Part shown: positions 14,510-21,226 of the stretch, piece by piece
Layout: every line of letters starts with the position of its first letter
Position numbering within the stretch: position 1 is the first letter of the stretch
NCBI GenBank assembly: GCA_014804345.1
Contig: JAAUZZ010000008.1
Coordinates: 7,199 to 50,085 of the forward strand
Length of the DNA stretch: 42,887 bases
Origin: Lachnospiraceae bacterium
GTDB lineage: Bacteria; Bacillota; Clostridia; Lachnospirales; Lachnospiraceae
Direction: 5' to 3'
Position numbers and translations under genes: made by a program
The notes under the pieces: model-generated
Databases searched by the model: none
Told to the model about the DNA's origin: nothing
Seen by the model: the letters and a program-made list of their open reading frames with translations, nothing else

Positions 14510-15447
14510 ATGGAATAACATATTATTTTCTCATATTCCGGTTCCAGTATCAGCTCCAGCCGTATAGCCAACGATTGTTTATAAAATTCTTTTCTGACTG
14601 GGCTGCAAGCTTTGTCAGGAAGTTCATCAATCAGATGATAGAAATTTTCCAAATTTTCTTTGATTTTCGGAACATTTTTCACAATAGCTTGCCGCAGTTC
14701 GGGAATATCTAATTTTATGATATCTTTTGAAAGGAAGGGTTTACCTTCCTTTCCGAATACTGTAATTCCGTTCACAATGCTGTCTTTCATGATATTTTCG
14801 GACTTCATCATCCGTTCTAACCTGCTGTCAGGTGTTTTGCCATTAAAGGAACCGCCATTGTCAAAAATAGGAGCCGGACGGTCAGGGTGTCCGGGGCTTC
14901 TGATGATTCCCCAGTTGCCGTTATTCCGGTCACTGTTGTTGATAAAAATATCTACGACCAGCATATCATAAAATAGTTCTTTCAGGCCATCAACATTTGT
15001 CAAGATTTCGTTATGCTCTAAATGCAGCAACAGTTCTTCAAAATTAACAACATGTGTCGAGCCAGTACTGTTAAAATCGCGTTCCAATATTGTTGCAAGC
15101 TGCTCATTAATAGCATTTTTAATCGCTCGTATCTCTATGAGCCTTTCTCTGGCAGTATCATCAATAAAGTCCTTGCACGCAACAGCAATCTTATTTTTTC
15201 TTTCTACCAGCATTGTTTCGTGTACGGAATAGCCGAGAAGTTCATAAATATGGCTTCCCAGATATTCCGAAACGGGGTCATTTGTATAAGACATCTCTTC
15301 GTGTCGGGACAAGTAGGAAGCATTTTTAGGGTATTTGACAATCCAATCCTGTCCATCAATAATCAATCCGTCTTTGAAGCCGGATGCTCCTGTGTATGTT
15401 CCATGTTTTTCACTGTAAGGTGCATTGTCTACATTACGAATGTTCAT
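14506..15447 (-). CDS. HipA/CtkA-like protein kinase
   Basis: A 313-residue kinase of the HipA-C / CtkA type. Motifs in order: an ATP-lysine candidate in WIVKYPKN (K38), a catalytic loop DIFINNSDRNNGNWGII (residues 166-182; catalytic D173, metal-binding N178), and IFDNGGSF (194-201) with the metal-binding D196. HipA-type kinases phosphorylate translation factors or other proteins and act as growth-arrest toxins. ATG 15447 is chosen over 15477 because it forms an ATGA overlap with the stop of the upstream 76-residue gene and has AAAGAAGG before it. It lacks the N-terminal HipA-N1 domain, as CtkA-like forms do. Confidence 0.78.
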   Translation of the reverse strand: MNIRNVDNAPYSEKHGTYTGASGFKDGLIIDGQDWIVKYPKNASYLSRHEEMSYTNDPVSEYLGSHIYELLGYSVHETMLVERKNKIAVACKDFIDDTARERLIEIRAIKNAINEQLATILERDFNSTGSTHVVNFEELLLHLEHNEILTNVDGLKELFYDMLVVDIFINNSDRNNGNWGIIRSPGHPDRPAPIFDNGGSFNGKTPDSRLERMMKSENIMKDSIVNGITVFGKEGKPFLSKDIIKLDIPELRQAIVKNVPKIKENLENFYHLIDELPDKACSPVRKEFYKQSLAIRLELILEPEYEKIICYSI

Positions 15448-15674
15448 AACAGATACCTTCTTTCCATCGCTTCCCATTGTTTTTTTGTCAGATGACCTTG
15501 GACATAAGCCTCTTTACAGAGCGTATCAAGGAAATATTCTGCAAGATTGCCGTATAATCCATAATTATCTTGCAAATCTGCTTCTTCACACATTTCCATA
15601 ACATTTTTTACATCTCTAGGTACGTTAAAATCAATTTTTACTGTATCATCTATATAATGATAGGTTGTTTCCAT
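15444..15674 (-). CDS. Small partner of the HipA-like kinase (possible antitoxin)
   Basis: 76 residues, acidic in the middle and basic at the end (KKQWEAMERRYLL). Good SD (GAGGAG) before the ATG, and an ATGA overlap with the kinase start. It has no helix-turn-helix like HipB; the first 30 residues (YIDDTVKIDFNVPRDVKNVM) look like a ribbon-type N-terminus followed by helices. By position it should be the cognate antitoxin or regulator, but that is only inferred from context. Confidence 0.65.
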   Translation of the reverse strand: METTYHYIDDTVKIDFNVPRDVKNVMEMCEEADLQDNYGLYGNLAEYFLDTLCKEAYVQGHLTKKQWEAMERRYLL

Positions 15675-15824
15675 GATCGGTTCTCCTCTTATAAAGAAGT
15701 TGTTTGTATTTTTCCTATTGTAAATATTATATCAAATGTTTTATACTGAAACAATGAAATTGGACAGTTTTTATTTTGTTCTTTGCAAATGCAGAAGTCC
15801 TTCTTTTATAAGAAAAATATCCTA

Positions 15825-15867
15825 AACACAAGATGTTTTGCCTGTTACGGCCAAAACACGCTGTGTT
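15825..15867. other. Long hairpin in intergenic region
   Basis: AACACA-agat-GTTTTG (15825-15840) pairs with CAAAAC-acgc-TGTGTT (15852-15867), giving two 6-base stems around a symmetric 4x4 loop. No clear U-tract. It lies in the 220-base spacer upstream of the kinase operon and the broken frame at 15894. Confidence 0.4.
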
Positions 15868-15893
15868 ATATATCATTCATTCCTAAAAAATGG

Positions 15894-16073
15894 ATGAAAA
15901 TACATATTGCAGATACTGTAATTAAATATTTTGATTACAATGACGAATGACATTATCGCAGATTGCCAGAATTAGTGAATATGGAAATTCCGGAAGTAAT
16001 GAATGAAATGCTCGAAATCAATAAAGCATCAGATCAAGAAGAGATTCTTGAATGCATAGAAGATTTCCAATAA
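15894..16073 (+). pseudogene. 59-codon frame interrupted by TGA
   Basis: MKIHIADTVIKYFDYNDE, then TGA at 15948-15950, then in the same frame HYRRLPELVNMEIPEVMNEM... to the TAA at 16071-16073. The downstream part reads like a real protein (acidic helices, NKASDQEEILECIEDFQ), so this looks like a gene broken by one nonsense mutation. No SD is seen. The family is not recognised. It ends 23 bases before the 115-residue orphan. Confidence 0.4.
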
Positions 16074-16096
16074 ATTTTGAATTATGAGGGAGAAAT

Positions 16097-16444
16097 ATGA
16101 TGACCGCAGAAGAAGTTTTTTATGATTTAAACCAAAAGTATGGAGAAGAATTTAATTGGAGAATGCTTCCTCTTACAGATAAGGGCTTCGTTGAGGAATT
16201 AATGAAAGAGTTAGGTCAAGAGCATCCTATATTTGAAAAAAGCGTCTATACAGTTGCGCGAAGTGATTCAAATGATGATGTTTTATATCTCCTTTGCGGG
16301 GATAGCCGAGGAGATGTATATCGGATTTATCATTTGACTTATTCTAATATAAATACAGAGGGTTATCCTCGATATGAGGAGTTTGTAGGTATTCAAGCGG
16401 TAAAAGAATATATTGAAGAACAATTTATCAATGAATATTTATAA
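16097..16444 (+). CDS. Uncharacterised 115-residue protein, possibly immunity-like
   Basis: A good SD (GAGGGAG) precedes ATGATG. The sequence is an alpha/beta mix with a central set of strands (VYTVARSDSNDDVLYLLCGD, then VYRIYHLTY) and a C-terminal amphipathic helix (GIQAVKEYIEEQFINEYL). Acidic, cytosolic, no known motif. The pattern of strands with a closing helix is common in single-domain immunity proteins of polymorphic toxins, but no toxin is nearby. Function unknown. Confidence 0.6.
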   Translation: MMTAEEVFYDLNQKYGEEFNWRMLPLTDKGFVEELMKELGQEHPIFEKSVYTVARSDSNDDVLYLLCGDSRGDVYRIYHLTYSNINTEGYPRYEEFVGIQAVKEYIEEQFINEYL

Positions 16445-16507
16445 ATAGCAAATTTAGATTAGCACAAAATTATAAAAAATAGGGCACTGTCCCTTGATTC
16501 TTGCTTA

Positions 16508-16618
16508 TTACCATAATTCCATAGGATCCTCCGTATCTATCCACATCTGCATATTGCTCTCAAGGTAAAGACGAGCATATTCTAATGGTTTATCAATAGC
16601 AAAGCATTTAAGGTGCAT
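16508..16618 (-). pseudogene. 36-codon C-terminal-like fragment
   Basis: MHLKCFAIDKPLEYARLYLE, then SNMQMWIDTEDPMELW-stop. Tryptophan- and methionine-rich, protein-like, no SD and no recognised family. Most likely the tail of a lost gene. Confidence 0.3.
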
Positions 16619-16623
16619 TCTAA

Positions 16624-16725
16624 CATTTTAAGGCAGAAAAAGTTGCCAATAGCGAAGATGTTTTTGCAATATCTGAGAGGTTGATAAAACAAAATATGGA
16701 GGCATATGAAGTTCTTGCAAAATGA
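16624..16725 (+). pseudogene. C-terminal remnant of the antitoxin partner of Doc
   Basis: Stop-bounded frame ending KAEKVANSEDVFAISERLIK, then QNMEAYEVLAK. This matches the C-terminal style of the small antitoxins that precede Doc genes. Its TGA overlaps the ATG of the Doc fragment (ATGA), as expected for an original operon. The N-terminal half is missing. Confidence 0.55.
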
Positions 16726-16826
16726 TTATATTAAGCAAAGAACAAATATTAAAGCTTCATGAAAGTTTGATAAATGCTACTGGTGGAAGCGCTGGTATTT
16801 GCGATGAAGGAATGTTGGATATATAA
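16722..16826 (+). pseudogene. Fic/Doc toxin, only the first 34 codons remain
   Basis: MIILSKEQILKLHESLINAT, then GGSAGICDEGMLDI and TAA. This is the standard opening of Doc (death-on-curing) toxins, in which the GGSxGIRDEGLLDSAL segment leads to the HPFxxGNKR active site further on. The frame ends before that motif, so the AMP/phosphate-transfer site is gone. With the fragment at 16624 it marks a decayed Phd/Doc-type module. Confidence 0.75.
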
Positions 16827-16898
16827 GTTTTTAGCATATGAAAGTAAAATCCGCTTATTGCACAAATTTCATTTATGTAATGGGATATAAAAAGCGAT

Positions 16899-17423
16899 AT
16901 GAAGAAAATTAATTATTTATATTTTATAATTATAACATTGATGTGGTTAGGGGTAGATAAACTGTTGTCTATATTAACACCTTATCATCCGGCATGGCTG
17001 CTGTTATTGCCTGCTTATAGCTGTTGGTATATCGTATCAGCGCCTCTTTTTTATTTCATCAGGAAAGGAAAAGGGGTCAAGAGTGAGTTTATAGCTTCTT
17101 ATTATGTACAGACGCAATGGACCACATTTTGGATTGATTGCTCAAACAAAGAGCTGGCATATTTGTGTATGTTTAATCCATTCAGAATACATTACATGCC
17201 GTTAAATACTATTAATAACGCAAAGATAGAAGTATATTATTCAAAGAACAAAGAGTATATTTATTTTGTAAATTGTAGTTTTGATATTAAGGGTAAACGG
17301 AATAAAATCCGCGTGGATACGAGTGGGCGCGGTCATGTATTCAATACAGAAACAAATGGAAAAGAAGTTATTGACAAGGCACAGAAATTTGTGGATTTAT
17401 TAAATGGAGACTATGAACTATAA
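16899..17423 (+). CDS. Uncharacterised membrane protein, 174 residues
   Basis: Two N-terminal membrane helices (about residues 6-24 and 34-54) followed by a basic loop (FIRKGKGVKSE) and a 115-residue soluble domain of alternating strands (IEVYYSKNKEYIYFVNCSFD), probably cytosolic. Family not recognised; the layout resembles a PH-like domain behind two helices. The SD is weak (GGGATATAAAAAGCGAT). It is followed after 27 bases by the 163-residue gene. Confidence 0.6.
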   Translation: MKKINYLYFIIITLMWLGVDKLLSILTPYHPAWLLLLPAYSCWYIVSAPLFYFIRKGKGVKSEFIASYYVQTQWTTFWIDCSNKELAYLCMFNPFRIHYMPLNTINNAKIEVYYSKNKEYIYFVNCSFDIKGKRNKIRVDTSGRGHVFNTETNGKEVIDKAQKFVDLLNGDYEL

Positions 17424-17450
17424 AGTTGTTAAATACAAGGAAATACAGAA

Positions 17451-17942
17451 ATGATTACAGGTGCAATTCTTGAAAATGGAGAGATTGGATACACATATCT
17501 TAAAAATTTATTTCATGTAATGGATAATTTCCAAAAAAATTATAATTGGCTTATAACAGATTGTGAAGCTTATCCTAAAAGGTTGGGACATCGTATTCGT
17601 ATTGTTCAGTCAAAATATAATAACTATGCTTGGATAAACGGAGAAGAACTGACCAATATTGTAAATAGAGATGATTTTCAATGGATTTGGGCAGTATTAT
17701 CCGGATTTGACAAGAATATTTCAAAAGCTGATATTCTTAAATATGAATTGCCTTATGCAGATGGCTATAAAGGGTTTTGGGAAGAAAACATAACAATACA
17801 ACATCCTTTGGCATCTATTGAGTTGGTGGCATGGGATAGTAGTTGTACATTACTAATTAGCAAGCATCTTTCAATTATAAAAAAATTTAGAGAAGCGTTT
17901 CCTTTGAGTGAGGATTTAAAAAAATATAACGGATCCTATTAA
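17451..17942 (+). CDS. Uncharacterised 163-residue protein, possibly immunity-like
   Basis: An SD (AAGGAA) precedes the ATG. Aromatic-rich (at least seven Trp) alpha/beta protein: an opening ITGAILENGEIGYTYLKNLF, a central NNYAWINGEELTNIVNRDDF and a closing strand-helix SCTLLISKHLSIIKKFREAF. No membrane segment. It resembles small orphan proteins (DUF2691- or Imm-like) often found singly in Firmicutes, but I cannot place it with certainty. Confidence 0.55.
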   Translation: MITGAILENGEIGYTYLKNLFHVMDNFQKNYNWLITDCEAYPKRLGHRIRIVQSKYNNYAWINGEELTNIVNRDDFQWIWAVLSGFDKNISKADILKYELPYADGYKGFWEENITIQHPLASIELVAWDSSCTLLISKHLSIIKKFREAFPLSEDLKKYNGSY

Positions 17943-17971
17943 ATGAACTTCTGAAAATAAAAAGGAGTAAA

Positions 17972-18070
17972 ATGACAACGATTAAACTTGATTCCATAAC
18001 ATTCCGATTAAAAGAACCTCACGATTTTAGCTGGCTTAAAAAATACGGCAAAGCTGATTTCTTCTTTTAG
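17972..18070 (+). pseudogene. N-terminal remnant of a kinase/phosphotransferase-like gene
   Basis: AAAGGAG, then MTTIKLDSITFRLKEPHDFS and WLKKYGKADFFF-stop. The first 27 residues look like the start of the serine/threonine-kinase or aminoglycoside-phosphotransferase-like proteins of Firmicutes, in which HDFSWLKKYGKVF leads to the ATP-binding lobe. Here the frame ends at once. Everything after codon about 28 is lost. Confidence 0.5.
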
Positions 18071-18191
18071 AATCTCACCAATATAATCAATTCCCTCCTA
18101 GTAACACACTCTTTTAACCGACTGAATTATATCATAACTGCTTAACAAGTGACAAGTTATGGTATAAAAAAGAAAAACTTGGAAAAATTGA

Positions 18192-18220
18192 TTGACAAAA
18201 CAAAATAGATTGTGTACAAT
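18192..18220 (+). promoter_or_regulatory. Promoter of the peroxidase operon
   Basis: TTGACA (18192-18197), 17 bases, TACAAT (18215-18220). The start codon of the first peroxidase gene is at 18273 after AAAAGGAGG. Confidence 0.75.
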
Positions 18221-18239
18221 CTAATTAAGTTTTATACAA
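18207..18239. promoter_or_regulatory. Probable OhrR operator
   Basis: AGATTGT-GT-ACAATCT (18207-18222), perfect 7-base arms, overlaps the -10 box. A further TATACAATTAAAT half-site follows at 18234-18246. The TACAAT(T) core is that of the Bacillus OhrR operator. An OhrR-type regulator is the last gene of this operon, so autoregulation by peroxide is the likely reading. Confidence 0.65.
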
Positions 18240-18272
18240 TTAAATAGCAAACAATTTAAAAGGAGGTAAGAT

Positions 18273-18746
18273 ATGGACATTTATGGTTATTCTGTAAAGG
18301 CACAGGACGGCAGTGAAGTTTCACTTGCAGATTATCAAGGCAAAGTTCTTTTGATCGTAAACACGGCCACAGGTTGTGGTTTTACGCCGCAATATGAAGG
18401 ATTACAGGATTTGTATGAGAAGTACCAGTCACAGGGGTTAGAAATCCTTGACTTTCCCTGCAATCAGTTTGGACATCAGGCGCCCGGAAGCGACGAAGAA
18501 ATCACAGACTTTTGTCAGTCACGATATGGTGTAACCTTTCGGCAATTTAAGAAAATCGAGGTAAACGGAGAAGGCGAAGAACCCTTGTACACATTCTTAA
18601 AATCACAAAAGAAAGGCGTCATGGGCAATCAGATTAAATGGAATTTTACGAAATTTTTAGTTGATCGAAAAGGAACCGTCGTTGAACGTTTTGCCCCCAC
18701 AGTTACACCGGAAAAGATAGAGGAACAAATAAAAGAACTGTTATAA
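18273..18746 (+). CDS. Glutathione peroxidase family (thiol peroxidase)
   Basis: A 157-residue GPx-family peroxidase; reduces hydrogen or organic peroxides, in bacteria usually with thioredoxin. Catalytic C35 is in NTATGCGFTPQY; the conserved FPCNQFGHQAPGS (about 62-74) holds the resolving-Cys candidate C63 and the catalytic Gln; the Trp-Asn pair is in KWNFTKFL (about 130-137). The peroxidatic residue is Cys, encoded normally, not Sec. Full length for the family. First gene of an operon with a paralogue directly behind it (26-base gap). Confidence 0.9.
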   Translation: MDIYGYSVKAQDGSEVSLADYQGKVLLIVNTATGCGFTPQYEGLQDLYEKYQSQGLEILDFPCNQFGHQAPGSDEEITDFCQSRYGVTFRQFKKIEVNGEGEEPLYTFLKSQKKGVMGNQIKWNFTKFLVDRKGTVVERFAPTVTPEKIEEQIKELL

Positions 18747-18772
18747 AATTAAAAAAATGAAAGGATGATACG

Positions 18773-19600
18773 ATGAATATTTATGATTTTACTGTAAAAA
18801 ATGCAGAGGGTGTTGAAATTTCTTTAAAGGACTATGCCGGAAAAGTGATCTTAGTCATTAATTCCGCAACAGAGTGCGGTTTTACGCCGCAATATGATAG
18901 TTTACAGGATCTCTTTGAAAAGTACAGCGACGAGGGATTTGTCGTTTTGGATTTTCCATGTAACCAGTTCGGACATCAGGCGCCCGGAAGCGATGAGGAA
19001 ATTGTAAGTTTTTGCGATTCCACGTATGGCATTACATTTCCGATTTTCTCTAAAACAGAAGTAAATGGCAGTAACGAAAACCCGCTCTATACTTATTTAA
19101 AATCACAAAAAGGTTTTGCGGGATTTGATCCGGAGCACCCTTTAACACCCATGCTTGAAAGTTCTTTGGAAAGAACCGATCCGGATTATGCCAAAAGCAG
19201 TGATATTAAATGGAACTTTACAAAATTTCTCATTGACCGGCAAGGGAATGTCGTAGAACGTTTTGAGCCTACTACAGAGATAGCGACAGTGGAAGAACAG
19301 ATCATAAAGCTGTTAAAACCGAAAAAGGTTATGGAATATACATATAAAACACACGATACCTGCTCTAGCGAAATAAAACTCAATATTGATGGAAATGTGA
19401 TTACAAACATTTCTTTTACAGGGGGATGTAACGGAAATCTGAAAGCGATACCGCTTCTTGTGGATGGCTGGACAGTAGAAGAAATTGAGAAAAAATTATC
19501 GGGCGTAATTTGCGGGCGCAGACCAACTTCTTGTGCAGATCAGCTTGCGAAGGCTTGCAGAGCGGCATATGAAGAACAGAAAGAGAGGATGCAGGCATGA
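18773..19600 (+). CDS. Glutathione peroxidase fused to a TSCPD (TIGR03905) domain
   Basis: 275 residues. Residues 1-182 are a second GPx domain with catalytic C35 (NSATECGFTPQY), FPCNQFGHQAPGS (61-73) and KWNFTKFL (146-153); it has an extra about 27-residue insert (FAGFDPEHPLTPMLESSLER region). Residues 187-275 are a complete TSCPD domain of the TIGR03905 type, with GGCNGNL (217-223) and PTSCADQL (251-258), probably a metal- or thiol-binding module. The TSCPD part starts with its own Met (M187), as if a separate gene lost its upstream stop. The stop overlaps the flavodoxin start (ATGA). Confidence 0.88.
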   Translation: MNIYDFTVKNAEGVEISLKDYAGKVILVINSATECGFTPQYDSLQDLFEKYSDEGFVVLDFPCNQFGHQAPGSDEEIVSFCDSTYGITFPIFSKTEVNGSNENPLYTYLKSQKGFAGFDPEHPLTPMLESSLERTDPDYAKSSDIKWNFTKFLIDRQGNVVERFEPTTEIATVEEQIIKLLKPKKVMEYTYKTHDTCSSEIKLNIDGNVITNISFTGGCNGNLKAIPLLVDGWTVEEIEKKLSGVICGRRPTSCADQLAKACRAAYEEQKERMQA

Positions 19601-20004
19601 AAGTAGAAGTAAGGTATTACACAAGATCAGGGAATACAAAAAAGCTGGCAGAGGCAATTGCAAAAGCAGTTGGAGTAGAGGCAAAGACAGTTGATGAACC
19701 GCTTCGGGAAGATGTTGACGTATTGTTTCTTGGCAGTTCGGTCTATGCATATGGAGTAGACGACAATGTGAAAAAGTTTATTTCAAATATTAATGTAAAG
19801 GTAGGTAAGGTTGTAAATTTCAGTACGGCTGCTTTAGTAAAATCCACCTATAAGCAGGTAGGAAAGCTCCTTGCAGAAAAAGGAATTAAGCAGGCAGAGG
19901 AAGAATTTTACTGTAAAGGTTCTTTTAGTTTTATGCATAAAGGAAAACCGGATGAAAAGGATTGCATGGCGGCTGCAGTATTTGCAAAAAAAGTCATATC
20001 GTGA
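19597..20004 (+). CDS. Flavodoxin family protein
   Basis: A 135-residue flavodoxin-like protein. The FMN phosphate loop is YTRSGNTKKLA (residues 8-18; consensus T/S-x-T/S-G-N-T), and GSSVYAYG (46-53) forms the second FMN loop. Short-chain type, slightly below the usual 140-150 residues. It starts inside the stop of the GPx-TSCPD gene and is therefore translationally coupled to it. It probably carries electrons for a thiol/peroxide reductase step in this operon; the partner is not identified. Confidence 0.82.
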   Translation: MKVEVRYYTRSGNTKKLAEAIAKAVGVEAKTVDEPLREDVDVLFLGSSVYAYGVDDNVKKFISNINVKVGKVVNFSTAALVKSTYKQVGKLLAEKGIKQAEEEFYCKGSFSFMHKGKPDEKDCMAAAVFAKKVIS

Positions 20005-20041
20005 TAAATTATGTAGCATAAAATGATATTGGGGGATTGCT

Positions 20042-20479
20042 ATGCAAAAGAATAAATATGACTGCTTAAAACTTGAAAATCAGTTATGCTTTCCGCTCTA
20101 TGCTTGTTCCAAAGAAGTAATAAGAAGATATAAACCTTATCTTGACAAGCTTGATCTGACATATACCCAGTATATTGCAATGATGGTAATGTGGGAGAAA
20201 AAAGAGGTAACTGTCAAGGAGCTTGGAGAATGTCTTTATCTGGATTCGGGTACGCTTACTCCTCTGTTAAAGAAACTTGAAGAAAAAAATTATGTGGTAC
20301 GAAACCGCTCTAAAGAAGATGAACGTAATCTGATTGTTTCCGTTACAGAGGAAGGTGAGCGTCTAAAGGAACAGGCAATTCAGATACCTGAGAACCTGAG
20401 CGCTTGTGTTAATATGGAACCGCAGGAAGCGCAGCAACTATACCAGCTTCTGTATAAGCTGCTTGATGGGTTATCTTAA
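20042..20479 (+). CDS. ohrR: OhrR-type MarR family regulator
   Basis: A 145-residue MarR-family winged-helix protein very like Bacillus OhrR. LENQLCFPLYA (residues 11-21) contains the redox-sensing Cys (C16, equal to C15 of OhrR), with two more Cys (C8, C22). The recognition region YLDSGTLTPLLKKLEEKNYV and the wing NRSKEDERNLIVSVTEEG are typical. In OhrR, oxidation of this Cys by organic peroxide releases the operator. It sits 37 bases after the flavodoxin gene as the last gene of the peroxidase operon. Confidence 0.87.
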   Translation: MQKNKYDCLKLENQLCFPLYACSKEVIRRYKPYLDKLDLTYTQYIAMMVMWEKKEVTVKELGECLYLDSGTLTPLLKKLEEKNYVVRNRSKEDERNLIVSVTEEGERLKEQAIQIPENLSACVNMEPQEAQQLYQLLYKLLDGLS

Positions 20480-20553
20480 CACGGAAAAGAATTATTTATT
20501 ATATTTTTTGAAAAAACGTGAAGAAGGCAGACACAGGCGATGCATGGGATGTG

Positions 20554-20955
20554 CTACAAAGAGGCTTTATGAAGACTCCATATAAACCTCAAGTTACCCA
20601 GAACCAACGCAAACAAAACAAGGATTTGACCTCCCGTTATTACCGGAGAGCATCTCACTACGGAACGCTTGCGTTCTGGTGCATATCCCACGATGATTTT
20701 GTCGCCGACTATTTCACCATAAGCAAGTTCCACTTTTGCCTTTGCCACTGCCTTGCCTTGTTCCATTACAACCACCCGTACACGACGCGAAGTGCTAGGT
20801 TGTATATACGCCTCCCGTAACTCATATGCAGATTTATGGGGAAGGTAATGAAACAAATAGGTGCGGTTATTTGCCAGAAACACGATCAGCAAAAGAAGGA
20901 TACTGGTTAAGATATTTTTTTGGATAGCTTTTATGGTTTTTTCATCATTCCACAT
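20554..20955 (-). CDS. Uncharacterised membrane protein, 133 residues
   Basis: An N-terminal membrane helix (about residues 15-30), a charged middle region of strands (RRVRVVVMEQGKAVAKAKVE) and a C-terminal membrane helix (about 110-124). GGAG stands 11 bases before the ATG. Family not recognised. A 100-codon frame on the plus strand over the same bases has poor composition and no SD, so the minus frame is preferred. Confidence 0.55.
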   Translation of the reverse strand: MWNDEKTIKAIQKNILTSILLLLIVFLANNRTYLFHYLPHKSAYELREAYIQPSTSRRVRVVVMEQGKAVAKAKVELAYGEIVGDKIIVGYAPERKRSVVRCSPVITGGQILVLFALVLGNLRFIWSLHKASL

Positions 20956-21226
20956 CGTTTAAATCTCCAACAAATCGGCAAAGCCTATAGCTTCAGTTTG
21001 TGTTGCGTTAAAATAATATTCGAAAGGTATCTAATCATTATGAAACATACAGCACATTGTGTCAAGTAAGGCGCGCAAAATCCAAAAATCCAAAAACTGA
21101 AATATTGTATGTAAAATTATCCCAAATTTATCCCATAGCAAGTTATTTCTGGACGCAGATGGTTATTCTTGGTACAATTAATGATGCCAGACAATCTATT
21201 TTAGAAAATGTAAGGGAATAAAAAGA
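20956..21226. other. Divergent intergenic region
   Basis: 271 bases between the membrane protein and the lipoprotein. Contains the short direct repeat ATCCAAAAATCCAAAAA (21080-21096) and a stop-free plus frame to 21221 without a start. No convincing promoter or hairpin seen. Confidence 0.35.

Noticed and set aside
15948-15950. TGA read as selenocysteine
   Set aside because: No SECIS-like hairpin directly downstream and no redox context; a nonsense mutation is simpler.
16478-16500. GGGCACTGTCCC near-palindrome
   Set aside because: The arms are short and imperfect; it may be part of a decayed terminator but gives no firm call.
20518-20820. 100-codon plus-strand frame after the OhrR gene
   Set aside because: It is antisense to the 133-residue membrane protein at 20554-20955, has no SD and a composition (many His, Cys, Arg, Tyr) typical of an antisense frame.
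21070-21221. Stop-free plus frame reading ...YPIASYFWTQMVILGTINDA... before the lipoprotein
   Set aside because: It has no start codon or recognised family, and about 50 codons can be open by chance; kept only as a weak relic candidate.
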